Positions 1 to 7,791 of a stretch of 64,000 bases of DNA are shown one piece after another; within the stretch, counting starts at the first letter, position 1, and every line of letters begins with the position of its first letter. Below the pieces are notes generated by a model. The model was given only the letters and a program-made list of their open reading frames with translations, was not told the DNA's origin and searched no databases. Both the position numbers and the translations under genes were made by a program. The DNA is from JBEOJY01 sp040275305 (GTDB taxonomy: Bacteria; Pseudomonadota; Alphaproteobacteria; UBA9219): the NCBI GenBank assembly GCA_040275305.1, contig JBEOJY010000010.1:79560-143559 (forward strand). The letters are read 5' to 3'.

Positions 1-67
1 CTTCTCTGTATCGTCCTGCGCCACAAGCCCCCCAATCCCTTGCCATAATCATACCAAATTACGCATA

Positions 68-544
68 ATGCCCGCCATGACAAACTTCATGGAACTGGCC
101 TTCTCGCAAGCCGAAGCCGCAAGCGCGCGCGGAGAAGTCCCCGTGGGCGCGGTGCTTGTCGCCGCAAACGGAGAAATCCTCGCCCGCGCGGGCAACCACG
201 CCGAAGAACTCAGCGACCCCACCGCCCATGCCGAAATGCTCGTCCTCCGCGAAACCTGCCACAAGCTCGCCTCGCCACGCCTGCCCGATTGCGATCTCTA
301 TGTGACGCTGGAGCCTTGCGCCATGTGCGCCGCCGCCATCAGCTTCGCCCGTATCCGGCGCGTGATCTACGCGGCCTACGACCCCAAAGGCGGCGCCATC
401 GACCACGGCCCCCGCTTCTTCGAGCAACCCACCTGCCACCACGCCCCCGAAACCCTCGGCGGCCTCTCCCCCGCCGACGAATGCCGCAGCGCGGAGATGC
501 TCAAACGGTTCTTTGAGGGGAAAAGGCGCAACGCCGCCCCCTAA
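68..544 (+). CDS. tadA: tRNA adenosine(34) deaminase TadA
   Basis: Converts adenosine to inosine at the wobble position of tRNA-Arg(ACG), in the cytoplasm. The 158-residue protein is normal family length. It shows the zinc-deaminase signature: HAE at residues 54-56 (zinc His and proton-shuttling Glu) and PCAMC at 83-87 (zinc cysteines). An alternative start is the ATG three codons downstream (MTNF). The gene stands alone, and a convergent asparaginase-like gene ends 14 bp beyond it. Identification is by motif and length; the tRNA substrate is inferred from the family. Confidence 0.93.
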   Translation: MPAMTNFMELAFSQAEAASARGEVPVGAVLVAANGEILARAGNHAEELSDPTAHAEMLVLRETCHKLASPRLPDCDLYVTLEPCAMCAAAISFARIRRVIYAAYDPKGGAIDHGPRFFEQPTCHHAPETLGGLSPADECRSAEMLKRFFEGKRRNAAP

Positions 545-557
545 CTGATCACAGAAA

Positions 558-1235
558 TCAGTTCCTTATGACGCTTGGCGTCATCGCCGCAAAACCGACA
601 GCCGATCTTTCAGGGTGTAAATTCATCTCTTTAATCCGATCTCCATGATAAATGCGGCCATGGAAATGGGCGAAAACAACCCCTGCATGCCCAAACGCCT
701 GCAATGCGTTCACAGCAGCCAGAACCCCTCCCACATTAAAATCGCCATCTTGTGTTGAAATGGCCGGAGGCAACATAGCTCCCGTCACGCCAATAATCTT
801 GTTTGATCTGCCGCGACCGAAATGGTGGTCAAGCGCCTCCGCGATAATGGGCAGTTTGTATGTCCCACAAGTGACAATAACCCGCCTGTTGGGAATCATA
901 CTGATGGTATTCAGCAACCTTGTGCCATGTCTTAGCGAAAGATCTCTGCTATCCCGAGAGCAGATGATAGCCCCAGTCACTTCTTCTTCTGCAATACCGA
1001 AGGCCAGTTTAAGCTGATCCAATCTTGTTAAGGCAGGATTGAAAGGCACTGCCCATATGCTTTCAGCTTCAGGGAGATAAGCCGATTGAATCGTCCCACC
1101 GCACGCGAATATTGCGATCCATTTTTCATTCTTTACAAAATTTCCTTCTGCCAATAGATCTAGAACTTCCGCTTGATCTTCAAAAGTAAGTTTTAGAATA
1201 TAAGCCTTCAAATCGTCAATGTTGATCTTATCCAT
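558..1235 (-). CDS. asparaginase-like N-terminal domain protein
   Basis: A 225-residue protein with about 35 helical residues and then one domain of the asparaginase/glutaminase type 1 family. GGTI at 46-49 matches the first catalytic-Thr motif, and VTGAMLP at 150-156 matches the conserved strand after the second. The second active-site motif, normally GTDT, reads GTYK at 124-127, so the catalytic Asp is replaced. The C-terminal asparaginase domain is missing (full enzymes are about 330 residues). It is probably a divergent short homologue and may not be an asparaginase. It is isolated, and its lower-GC codons suggest acquisition. Confidence 0.6.
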   Translation of the reverse strand: MDKINIDDLKAYILKLTFEDQAEVLDLLAEGNFVKNEKWIAIFACGGTIQSAYLPEAESIWAVPFNPALTRLDQLKLAFGIAEEEVTGAIICSRDSRDLSLRHGTRLLNTISMIPNRRVIVTCGTYKLPIIAEALDHHFGRGRSNKIIGVTGAMLPPAISTQDGDFNVGGVLAAVNALQAFGHAGVVFAHFHGRIYHGDRIKEMNLHPERSAVGFAAMTPSVIRN

Positions 1236-1351
1236 TTTTATTGACCAAAATAATAAATAAAGAATCTCAAAATAATAGTTTCATCGCAGCCCAAACAAAG
1301 CTCCGCCGCGATCCACGGACAGGGGTTTATCCCAATCCTCTGCTTCACTCC

Positions 1352-2074
1352 CTAAAACTTCACGCTGCGGCTCTCATAGCGGCGCCCGACGAAAGACGGC
1401 ATCTTGCCGTCCTTCTGGCTGCCGGGAAATTGCGCCATCTGAAGCGAAGGATCGACCTTCGAACGATTGCTCCACAGCGCGTCCGGGTTCTGAAGATAAA
1501 AGATATCCGAAACCGCCTCGGTGCGCGCCCAATCTTGGATCTGCTTGCGATGCGCGATTTTCCACGCGCCCCCCGAAGGACGCCGCTCGAAACGATCCAA
1601 AAGCCGCCCACCCAGAAAAACGTCCTCGCGGCCAATCGGCTTTTCAATGCGGTAATGCGTGTGGAAATAAGTCTCGACCAGCGCCGCGTCCCCGGAAATC
1701 TCGATGCGCGATTGCCCCAGCAGATGATGCGACGACTTAACGCCATGCAGAACGCCAAGAATCCAGCCAATATAGTCGCTCGCCGTCCCCTGAAACAAGC
1801 CCGGCCCCAGATCGAACGAGGCATCGGAATGAATAGCCCCACGCAGCGTGTTCTCTTCCAGCCGATCAAGCCCGTGCGCGAAAGTCGCAAGCACCTGTTC
1901 AATCTCCTGCGTATCGACCAACGTCTGCAACCGCGCCGGGAGTTTCTCGCCAACGACGAACGCCGGACGCGCGACTTGCTTCACGGAAGTTTTCGACACA
2001 AGCGAAGAAGTTTTGCGCGGCAAAGCCTTGCGCGCGGCGCTTGACGGTTTAGATTTCTTTTTTGCGGCAGCCAT
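1352..2074 (-). CDS. NTF2/SnoaL-like domain protein
   Basis: About 240 residues from the ATG chosen here (MAAAKKK). An upstream ATG would add 31 unconvincing residues. The first 50 residues are Lys/Ser/Ala-rich and probably disordered. The rest reads as an NTF2-like alpha+beta cone: a helical start (IEQVLATFAHGLDRL), a paired His near the middle (SSHHLLG), and alternating strands with conserved aromatics (YFHTHYRI, WKIAHRKQIQDW). This resembles SnoaL_4-type domains of ring-hydroxylating dioxygenase beta-like or isomerase-like proteins. No substrate can be assigned. The gene has no operon partner. Confidence 0.6.
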   Translation of the reverse strand: MAAAKKKSKPSSAARKALPRKTSSLVSKTSVKQVARPAFVVGEKLPARLQTLVDTQEIEQVLATFAHGLDRLEENTLRGAIHSDASFDLGPGLFQGTASDYIGWILGVLHGVKSSHHLLGQSRIEISGDAALVETYFHTHYRIEKPIGREDVFLGGRLLDRFERRPSGGAWKIAHRKQIQDWARTEAVSDIFYLQNPDALWSNRSKVDPSLQMAQFPGSQKDGKMPSFVGRRYESRSVKF

Positions 2075-2382
2075 CGGCTCGTTTCCCTCGGCAAAGAAGG
2101 CCAAATACCCTCTCGAACGCCCACGGCCCTGCCTTTTACTTGGGAATATCCACGCTAGACAGGACAAAGGCCAGTCTTCGTAGCACAGAAGAGCCGTAAT
2201 GTGTATACTTTTATTTCAACCTGTTAGAAAGCATCTCGCAAGTAATTGATGAGAGTCGCAACAGACCTGAAGGCTAACGAACGATCCGAATCGCGGCCAA
2301 GGAAGGCCGAATCACCCTTTTGACGAGGGCGAATCACCCCGCAAAAGCTAAATAGCCCTATAAAATCTGGTTAATTCACACT

Positions 2383-2484
2383 ATGGAACAACAGAAACCC
2401 CGATATTCCTATCGAAATCCCGCCACCGAACGCCTAAAATAGGCCATCGAACAGGACATTTCCCGTATCCAACAGGCGATTCCG
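2383..2484 (+). other. in-frame upstream extension of the nuclease ORF broken by an amber codon
   Basis: An ATG at 2383 opens a frame that is in phase with the nuclease ATG at 2485. One TAG at 2440 is the only interruption in 34 codons. The part after the TAG (AIEQDISRIQQAIP) reads like coding sequence. Neither ATG has a good Shine-Dalgarno. Either the gene once began at 2383 and gained a nonsense mutation, or this is chance. The rest of the 2168-2484 gap shows nothing recognisable. Confidence 0.3.
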
Positions 2485-3258
2485 ATGAAGATAACGGTTC
2501 CCCGCCCCGCCAGACAGATAGCCTTTTGGGGGGTGTTAGCGATAATACTGACTATCCCGTTGAGCGTTTGCGCAGCGGAAACGAACACGGGCGACAGCCT
2601 GGCATTCGGCAACGGACAAACGCTGCGCCTGAACGGTATCCACGCCCCGCTCGCCAGTACGCCGAACCTTAAGGAACAAGCGCAAAAACGGCTGGAACAA
2701 CTGATCCCGCCTGAAGCCGCATCGAAACTGCGGCTTGATCCCCTCGCCCCCCCCAGCAACCGCTATGGCCAACTCACAGCCCAAGCCTACGCTCCGGCAT
2801 CCCCCCCGGTTTGGGTACAAGGCGCATTGCTGCGCGAAGGGCTGGCCTTCGTCTACCCGCCGACCGGAAACGAACCGAACCTCGACGACCTGCTAGCCGC
2901 CGAAACCGAAGCCCGCCGCGCCCGGCGCGGCATCTGGAGCGACCCGTTCTATATCGGAATACCCGCGACCGAATTGACCTCAAAGGACGAAGGCCGCTAC
3001 GCCTTCGTGCGCGGCCAGATTGTGGAAGCCGTCCGCATCAAGAACAAAGTCTACCTGAATTTCGGCCCCGACTGGCGCAAAGACTTCACCGTCATAATCG
3101 CCGCCCGTAACCTGAAGGCGTTCCGCAAGTCTGGCCTCGACCCGCTCGCCCTCAAAGGCCAGACCATCCTCGTGCGCGGCTGGATCAAGCACAATTTCGG
3201 CCCGATGATCGAGCTGACCCATCCGGCGCAAATGATGGTCTTGAAAGAGCAAAAATGA
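2485..3258 (+). CDS. exported thermonuclease-family (SNase-like) protein
   Basis: A 257-residue protein with an N-terminal hydrophobic segment and a likely signal peptidase site after VCA (about residue 29). An SNase-like OB-fold region follows: TGDSLAFGNGQTLRLNGIHAP matches the usual start of the fold, and the section ending in ARRARRGIWSD matches the helix with A-x-x-x-A-R-x-x-x-x-G-(I/L)-W seen in this family. The C-terminal 85 residues form another beta-rich segment. The usual catalytic Arg and Glu cannot be placed with certainty. The stop codon overlaps the MFS gene by 4 bp, so the two are co-transcribed. Confidence 0.65.
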   Translation: MKITVPRPARQIAFWGVLAIILTIPLSVCAAETNTGDSLAFGNGQTLRLNGIHAPLASTPNLKEQAQKRLEQLIPPEAASKLRLDPLAPPSNRYGQLTAQAYAPASPPVWVQGALLREGLAFVYPPTGNEPNLDDLLAAETEARRARRGIWSDPFYIGIPATELTSKDEGRYAFVRGQIVEAVRIKNKVYLNFGPDWRKDFTVIIAARNLKAFRKSGLDPLALKGQTILVRGWIKHNFGPMIELTHPAQMMVLKEQK

Positions 3259-4433
3259 ACGCGAGCCATTCCCTGTCCTCCAACATCTGGAAGCTTTACG
3301 CGGACAGGCTCATCGCGAATTTCTACATCTTCGCTCCGCTGCTGGTCCCCTACTATCAAGCAAGCGGCCTCAATGCGACGGAAGTGTTCGTCATTCAGGC
3401 CGTCTACAGCGCAGCGCTGTGCTTGCTCGAAATCCCCACCGGCTACATCTCGGATTTATGGGGCCGCAAGAAAACGCTCGTCGCCGCAAGCATCATATTG
3501 CCGACTGGAATCTTGATTTATGTCCTCTTCCCTTGTTTCTGGGGTTTTATCGCGGCGGAAATCGTCATCGCGCTCGGCAACAGCCTGCGCTCCGGCACGG
3601 ATTCATCCCTGCTTTACGATACGCTACGTGAGCTTAAACGCGAGAACGAACACAAGAAAATAGAAGGGAACGGACATTTCCTCAAACAGTTCAGCTCAGC
3701 CGTTGCCGCCATACTCGGCGGCCTGATCGCGACGATATCTCTGAATGCTCCCTTTTACGTAAGCGCCGCCGTCTTCGCGATGCTGCTGCCGCTCACGCTT
3801 ATCATGCGAGAACCCGCAAGAACGAAGACCGAGCGCAAAACGATCCCAAAGCACCTGCGGAATATGGCAAAGGCCGTCCACAACGCCGCGCAAGACCCAA
3901 AAATCCGAGCGCTTGCCGTCTATTCGGCGTTCATCACGGCAACGAGCCTCGCGGGTTTCTGGTCTTACTTCCTGCTCTACGGAAAAATGGGGCTAGGCGT
4001 GGAACATTTTGGATTGCTCACAGCAGGGTGCGGAATCTGTTGCGGCCTCGGCGGACACTTCGCCCACGCCATCGAAAAACGAGTGGGCCAGCGCGCCGCC
4101 TACGCCCTCCCGATGCTCATAGCCCCCGGATTCTTCGCAATCGCCGCGCTCCAAAATCTCTGGGCCATTCCGTTTATCCTGCTCAACGAGTTTTTGTGGG
4201 GATATTTCACGCCCCTGAAGCTCGACATGGTTCACCGCAACGCGCCAACCTCCAGACGCGCCACGACGCTCTCCGCCATAAGCGTCGCGGAACGCCTAAC
4301 TTTCGTGATCCTGTCTGTCGCTGCCGGGCGACTCGTAGACCTCGCCGATCTGCGCTACACCCACGTCTTTCTTGGAGCTGTCATGCTCGCGGCAGGCGCA
4401 TGGGCCGTGACCGCAATGAAGCCAAAAACATGA
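3255..4433 (+). CDS. MFS transporter
   Basis: A 392-residue integral membrane protein with about 12 hydrophobic segments. The loop after the second segment (GYISDLWGRKKT) is the major facilitator superfamily motif A. A weakly charged central loop around residues 185-210 separates two six-helix halves. The closest general type is the drug or small-solute exporter of the MFS_1 class; the substrate is unknown. The start overlaps the upstream nuclease stop (ATGA), which implies translational coupling. Confidence 0.8.
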   Translation: MNASHSLSSNIWKLYADRLIANFYIFAPLLVPYYQASGLNATEVFVIQAVYSAALCLLEIPTGYISDLWGRKKTLVAASIILPTGILIYVLFPCFWGFIAAEIVIALGNSLRSGTDSSLLYDTLRELKRENEHKKIEGNGHFLKQFSSAVAAILGGLIATISLNAPFYVSAAVFAMLLPLTLIMREPARTKTERKTIPKHLRNMAKAVHNAAQDPKIRALAVYSAFITATSLAGFWSYFLLYGKMGLGVEHFGLLTAGCGICCGLGGHFAHAIEKRVGQRAAYALPMLIAPGFFAIAALQNLWAIPFILLNEFLWGYFTPLKLDMVHRNAPTSRRATTLSAISVAERLTFVILSVAAGRLVDLADLRYTHVFLGAVMLAAGAWAVTAMKPKT

Positions 4434-4448
4434 TGCCCAACGACTAGG

Positions 4449-4942
4449 TTATTTGCCGGAGAAAGAAGCCAATTCCAGCTTCTCTCCATACGCAGCGCAG
4501 TCTTTAACAACGGCATCCCACCATGCTTCGGTGACCGTGTATGTGCTGCCGTTCGTTTCCTCTTGCCGCTCAACAGTGTCTTTCCCAAGCCGGAGATTGC
4601 GATTGGAAACGGCCAACGCGTTCGCGCGCATACTCCCATCAGAACTCCCCGACCAAAGGATCAAGCGCTGATTTTCCCGCCAATGAACCCAAGCATGCAT
4701 ATTGCCATCGGCATACTTATAGCCAATAGCGCAAAAATGCTGGCGCGACCCGTTTTCCTTCTGGCTTGCAACAAGATACCGAGCCGCGACTTCCAAAGAA
4801 CCAAAAGATGCATGTGAGGAAGGCAAAAACGGCCAACAGGCTTTTGTTCGAAAGCGTCAGGAAAGACTTCGTTAGCCTGACACTCCATAAACGCCAAGGC
4901 CCCAAAACTCCCACACAACAACGCCAGAACTGTTTTCATCAT
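4449..4942 (-). pseudogene. secreted hypothetical protein split by a frameshift
   Basis: The 5' part, from tandem ATGs at 4942/4939, encodes a clear signal peptide (MMKTVLALLCGSFGALAFMECQ) and about 14 mature residues, then runs out of frame. The downstream frame continues from a TTG at 4826 (PSSHASFGSLEVAARYLV) for 125 residues to the stop at 4449. The frames join at a run of five A on the plus strand (4825-4829): adding one base gives one continuous protein of about 164 residues. The product is unknown and carries several Trp and Cys. Either a genuine frameshift or a homopolymer sequencing error would explain it. Confidence 0.55.
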
Positions 4943-4979
4943 GCGCCACCCTCTTGAACACAAAGCAATAAGCGAAAGG

Positions 4980-6272
4980 CTAATCCGCAAACGGGTCGCG
5001 CATCAAAATCGTGTCCTCGCGTTCTGGACTCGTGGAGAGCAACGTCACCGGCGCTTCGATCAACTCTTCAAGCCTGCGGATATACTTGATCGCCCGCGCA
5101 GGCAACGCCGCCCACGTCCGCGCCCCGCGCGTGCTGTCGTCCCACCCCTGACAAATATCGTAAATCGGCTTCAGCTCCGCCTGCTCGCTCTGAGAGGCAG
5201 GCATATAGTCGATCTCCTTGCCATGAAGTTTATAGGCTCGGCACACCTTGATTTCGCGCAACCCGTCGAGAATGTCGAGCTTCGTAAGCGCAATCCCATC
5301 AACGCCGCCGACCTTGACCGCCTGCCGCACCTGAACGGCATCGAACCACCCGCAACGCCGACGACGCCCGGTATTCGTGCCGAACTCGCGCCCCCTGTCG
5401 CCAAGCAACATCCCGACATCCGTCTTGTCCTCGGTCGGGAACGGCCCGGAGCCGACGCGCGTGGTGTAAGCCTTGCAAATGCCGATCACACGCCCGACCT
5501 GCTTGATTCCGACACCGGAACCTGTCGCCGCCGCCGCCGCCAGCGTATTGCTTGACGTGACAAAAGGATAAGTCCCATGATCGACATCGAGCATCGCCGC
5601 CTGCGCGCCCTCGAACAAAACCAACTTCCCGGATTTGCGGATAATCTCAAGCTTCCTCCACGGCACGCCCATATAGGGCAGCACGCGCTGGCCGATCTTG
5701 AGCAAATCGTCGCGCAAAGTGGCAGAATCGATTTCAGGTAATTCGAACCCATGGCGCAACACGTTGTGATGCATCAGCATGACTTCGATTTTCGAGCGCA
5801 ACGCCGCATGATCCGCAAGATCGCACAACCTGATAGCTCTGCGCCCGACCTTGTCTTCATAAGCAGGGCCAATGCCTCGCCCTGTCGTTCCGATCTTGTG
5901 CTCGCCCCGCGCCTCTTCGCGCGCGCGGTCAAGCTCGCCATGCAGCGGCAAAATCAACGGGCAGTTCTCGGCAACCATCAGATTGGCAGGCGTAACCGAA
6001 ATGCCCTTATCGGCAATCCCGTCGATCTCCTTCATCAGCGCCCACGGATCGACAACCACGCCGTTGCCGATAATGGAAAATTTTTCAGGACGCACAACGC
6101 CGGACGGCAGCAGGCTAAGCTTGTATTCGACGCCGTCTATAACAAGGGTATGGCCCGCATTATGACCGCCTTGAAACCTCACCACCATATCGGCGCGGTT
6201 GGACAACCAATCGACGATCTTGCCCTTGCCCTCGTCGCCCCATTGTACCCCGACCACCGCAACGTTTTTCAT
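4980..6272 (-). CDS. purA: adenylosuccinate synthetase
   Basis: Condenses IMP and aspartate with GTP to adenylosuccinate, the first committed step to AMP. At 430 residues it is full length. The N-terminal loop GDEGKGK (about residues 12-18) binds GTP, HNAGH follows at about 37-41, GTTGRGIGPAY is the IMP-binding loop near 128-138, and the C-terminal third has the family's TTRVGSGPFPTE segment. The ATG is unambiguous. The 400 bp upstream contains a strongly folded segment that may be a leader or a separate RNA. Confidence 0.97.
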   Translation of the reverse strand: MKNVAVVGVQWGDEGKGKIVDWLSNRADMVVRFQGGHNAGHTLVIDGVEYKLSLLPSGVVRPEKFSIIGNGVVVDPWALMKEIDGIADKGISVTPANLMVAENCPLILPLHGELDRAREEARGEHKIGTTGRGIGPAYEDKVGRRAIRLCDLADHAALRSKIEVMLMHHNVLRHGFELPEIDSATLRDDLLKIGQRVLPYMGVPWRKLEIIRKSGKLVLFEGAQAAMLDVDHGTYPFVTSSNTLAAAAATGSGVGIKQVGRVIGICKAYTTRVGSGPFPTEDKTDVGMLLGDRGREFGTNTGRRRRCGWFDAVQVRQAVKVGGVDGIALTKLDILDGLREIKVCRAYKLHGKEIDYMPASQSEQAELKPIYDICQGWDDSTRGARTWAALPARAIKYIRRLEELIEAPVTLLSTSPEREDTILMRDPFAD

Positions 6273-6484
6273 GGCGTCCCCTTAAAAGTGAATGCAAAAA
6301 ATCAAGCACTGCGCGCAAGGAGACGCTCCGTCCATCCGGCCCATCAGGCCTTGCAGAGTTTTGTAGCGAAATTCTCCTAAGGAAGGAAACAAAAAACCTT
6401 GCGCCCCAAAGGATGGCAAATCGCGCAATCCTCCGCCAGACTCCAAAACGCCCGCCGCCAAATCCGCAAGAATCTTTTTCGAAC

Positions 6485-6660
6485 AAAACAAGAACTTTAG
6501 ATTGACGTCCGATCCCAGAACGTCTTAGCCTCGTCTGGCCTAGAGTAGAGAGCAAGGCGAACCAGAGTAGCCTCCCGTTCGCCTTGAAGGCATTGGCCGC
6601 CGGAACGCAAAGGCTCAAGACCTCCCCGGTCATGAGCGGCGTTCCGGCCCCGATGAACCC
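6485..6660 (-). ncRNA. candidate structured RNA between a glycosyltransferase and purA
   Basis: The segment can fold into a chain of hairpins. The outer one pairs 6599-6608 with 6639-6648 over 10 bp, then inside it 6613-6622 with 6628-6637 over 10 bp with one mismatch. A second perfect 10-bp stem pairs 6553-6562 with 6577-6586. A weaker one spans 6504-6524. There is no credible ORF. On the minus strand the last hairpin is followed by a T-rich stretch near 6485, which favours this strand. It matches no riboswitch, 6S or SRP RNA motif that I can recall. It could be a small RNA, a purA leader or a repeat. Confidence 0.4.
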
Positions 6661-6674
6661 TTGCAAGTACCGCC

Positions 6675-7445
6675 TTACGCAGGCATGTTGGCTGGCGTTC
6701 CCTCATAATTATACACGCCGATATGCGTCAGTCTGCACTGCGTATCGAGCCAGATTTTGCCGCCAATTTTTCGCCACCTGCGGCAAAACGCGAAATCCTC
6801 GCTCAAATAGGTGCGGCTCTCCGGCTCGATCATGCAATCGAACAAGGCATACTGGTTTTTGCTCGGAGAAGATGGGCGCGGATACAAATGCGCCACGTCA
6901 TAGCGCGTTTCCGGATAAGCCGCGATCATACGCTCGAACGCGCTGCGCCGGATCAGCATAAACCCAGTCCCGGCATAAGAACCCGTCACGAACCCTTCCC
7001 GATCCTCGCGCCCCGCCGCGCCCGCAGGGAGCGGCGTGCCGACAAAATTAAGCCCCATCTCCTGCCAGGACGCGACGGAAGCCGCGCCTTGCGCTCCAAC
7101 CACGCGCTGACGCAACAACGGCCAGTCGATGTTCTTGACCGGATACATCCCCGCCACGACCTCGTCGTCGAACCGCAAAAGACGCATGACATCCTCGGGC
7201 CTAAAACAAATATCCGCGTCGATGAACATCAGATGCGTCGCCTGTTGCATATCGAGGAACGCCGCAACCAGCGTATTGCGGCTGCGCGTGACCAGCGAGT
7301 CGTGCCCGTTCATCGCCAGCGTCACCTCGACCCCCTGCCCCGCCGCATGCACCATCAGCCGGATCACGGACTCCATATACCCTTGCGCCACAAGTCCGCC
7401 GTAGCAGGGCGTGGCGATCAGAACAAAAGGCTTCGACTGAGTCAT
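6675..7445 (-). CDS. GT-A fold glycosyltransferase-like protein
   Basis: A 256-residue cytoplasmic protein. It starts with a beta strand and nucleotide-sugar loop (FVLIATPCYGG). MFIDADICF places a D-x-D metal-binding motif at 76-78. SEDFAFCRRW near residue 220 resembles the conserved E-D-x-x-F acceptor/base motif of GT-A enzymes. Family 2-like, but the substrate is not identifiable. It is transcribed toward purA with a 400-bp gap containing the candidate RNA. Confidence 0.7.
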   Translation of the reverse strand: MTQSKPFVLIATPCYGGLVAQGYMESVIRLMVHAAGQGVEVTLAMNGHDSLVTRSRNTLVAAFLDMQQATHLMFIDADICFRPEDVMRLLRFDDEVVAGMYPVKNIDWPLLRQRVVGAQGAASVASWQEMGLNFVGTPLPAGAAGREDREGFVTGSYAGTGFMLIRRSAFERMIAAYPETRYDVAHLYPRPSSPSKNQYALFDCMIEPESRTYLSEDFAFCRRWRKIGGKIWLDTQCRLTHIGVYNYEGTPANMPA

Positions 7446-7457
7446 GGAAACATCCCC

Positions 7458-7671
7458 TTAGCAGTCTGCTGAAAAACCTATCAAGAAGGCACAACAAACA
7501 AATGGGACACCCGCCTTCGCGGGTGTGACGGCGCTTGTTGAGGTGAATTTCTCAATCAAAACAAGCGTCATGCCCGTCCCCGCCTTCGCGAGGACAGGCT
7601 CCGGCGGGCATCCCATTTTCTTTTTCTATAAGCATGTGCGCCTCAAAAAAACATTTTTCAGCAGACTGTTA
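7458..7671. repeat. 214-bp element with inverted ends around two GC-rich palindromes
   Basis: The left end TTAGCAGTCTGCTGAAAAA (7458-7476) is repeated in inverse orientation at 7654-7671 with a 15-bp perfect core (CAGTCTGCTGAAAAA). The interior carries two short palindromes of the CACCCGCNTTCGCGGGTG class, found elsewhere in the window. There is no ORF inside. A third copy of the end lies at 35764-35783. This is the layout of a non-autonomous mobile element. It fills most of the gap between the glycosyltransferase and maeB. Confidence 0.65.
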
Positions 7672-7732
7672 GAACAGTATCCGCCCGATATAGGGAGATT
7701 CGACCAGCCGCGCAACGATAAGGAGCGAAAAA

Positions 7733-7768
7733 GAAAAACGGCCACAAGGGAAAAGCCCTCATGGCCGT
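7733..7768 (-). terminator. Rho-independent terminator of maeB
   Basis: On the minus strand, 24 bp after the maeB stop codon, ACGGCCA pairs with TGGCCGT, extended by GAGGG/CCCTT around a CTTTT loop. It is followed by TTTTTCTTTTT. This is a strong hairpin with a U tract in the correct orientation. Confidence 0.85.
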
Positions 7769-7791
7769 CATGTCTGCCAACAACCAAAAAA

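Noticed and set aside
6485..6660. 6S RNA, SRP RNA or a known riboswitch
   Set aside because: None of the conserved sequence blocks of those families that I know is present; kept only as an unnamed structured RNA.
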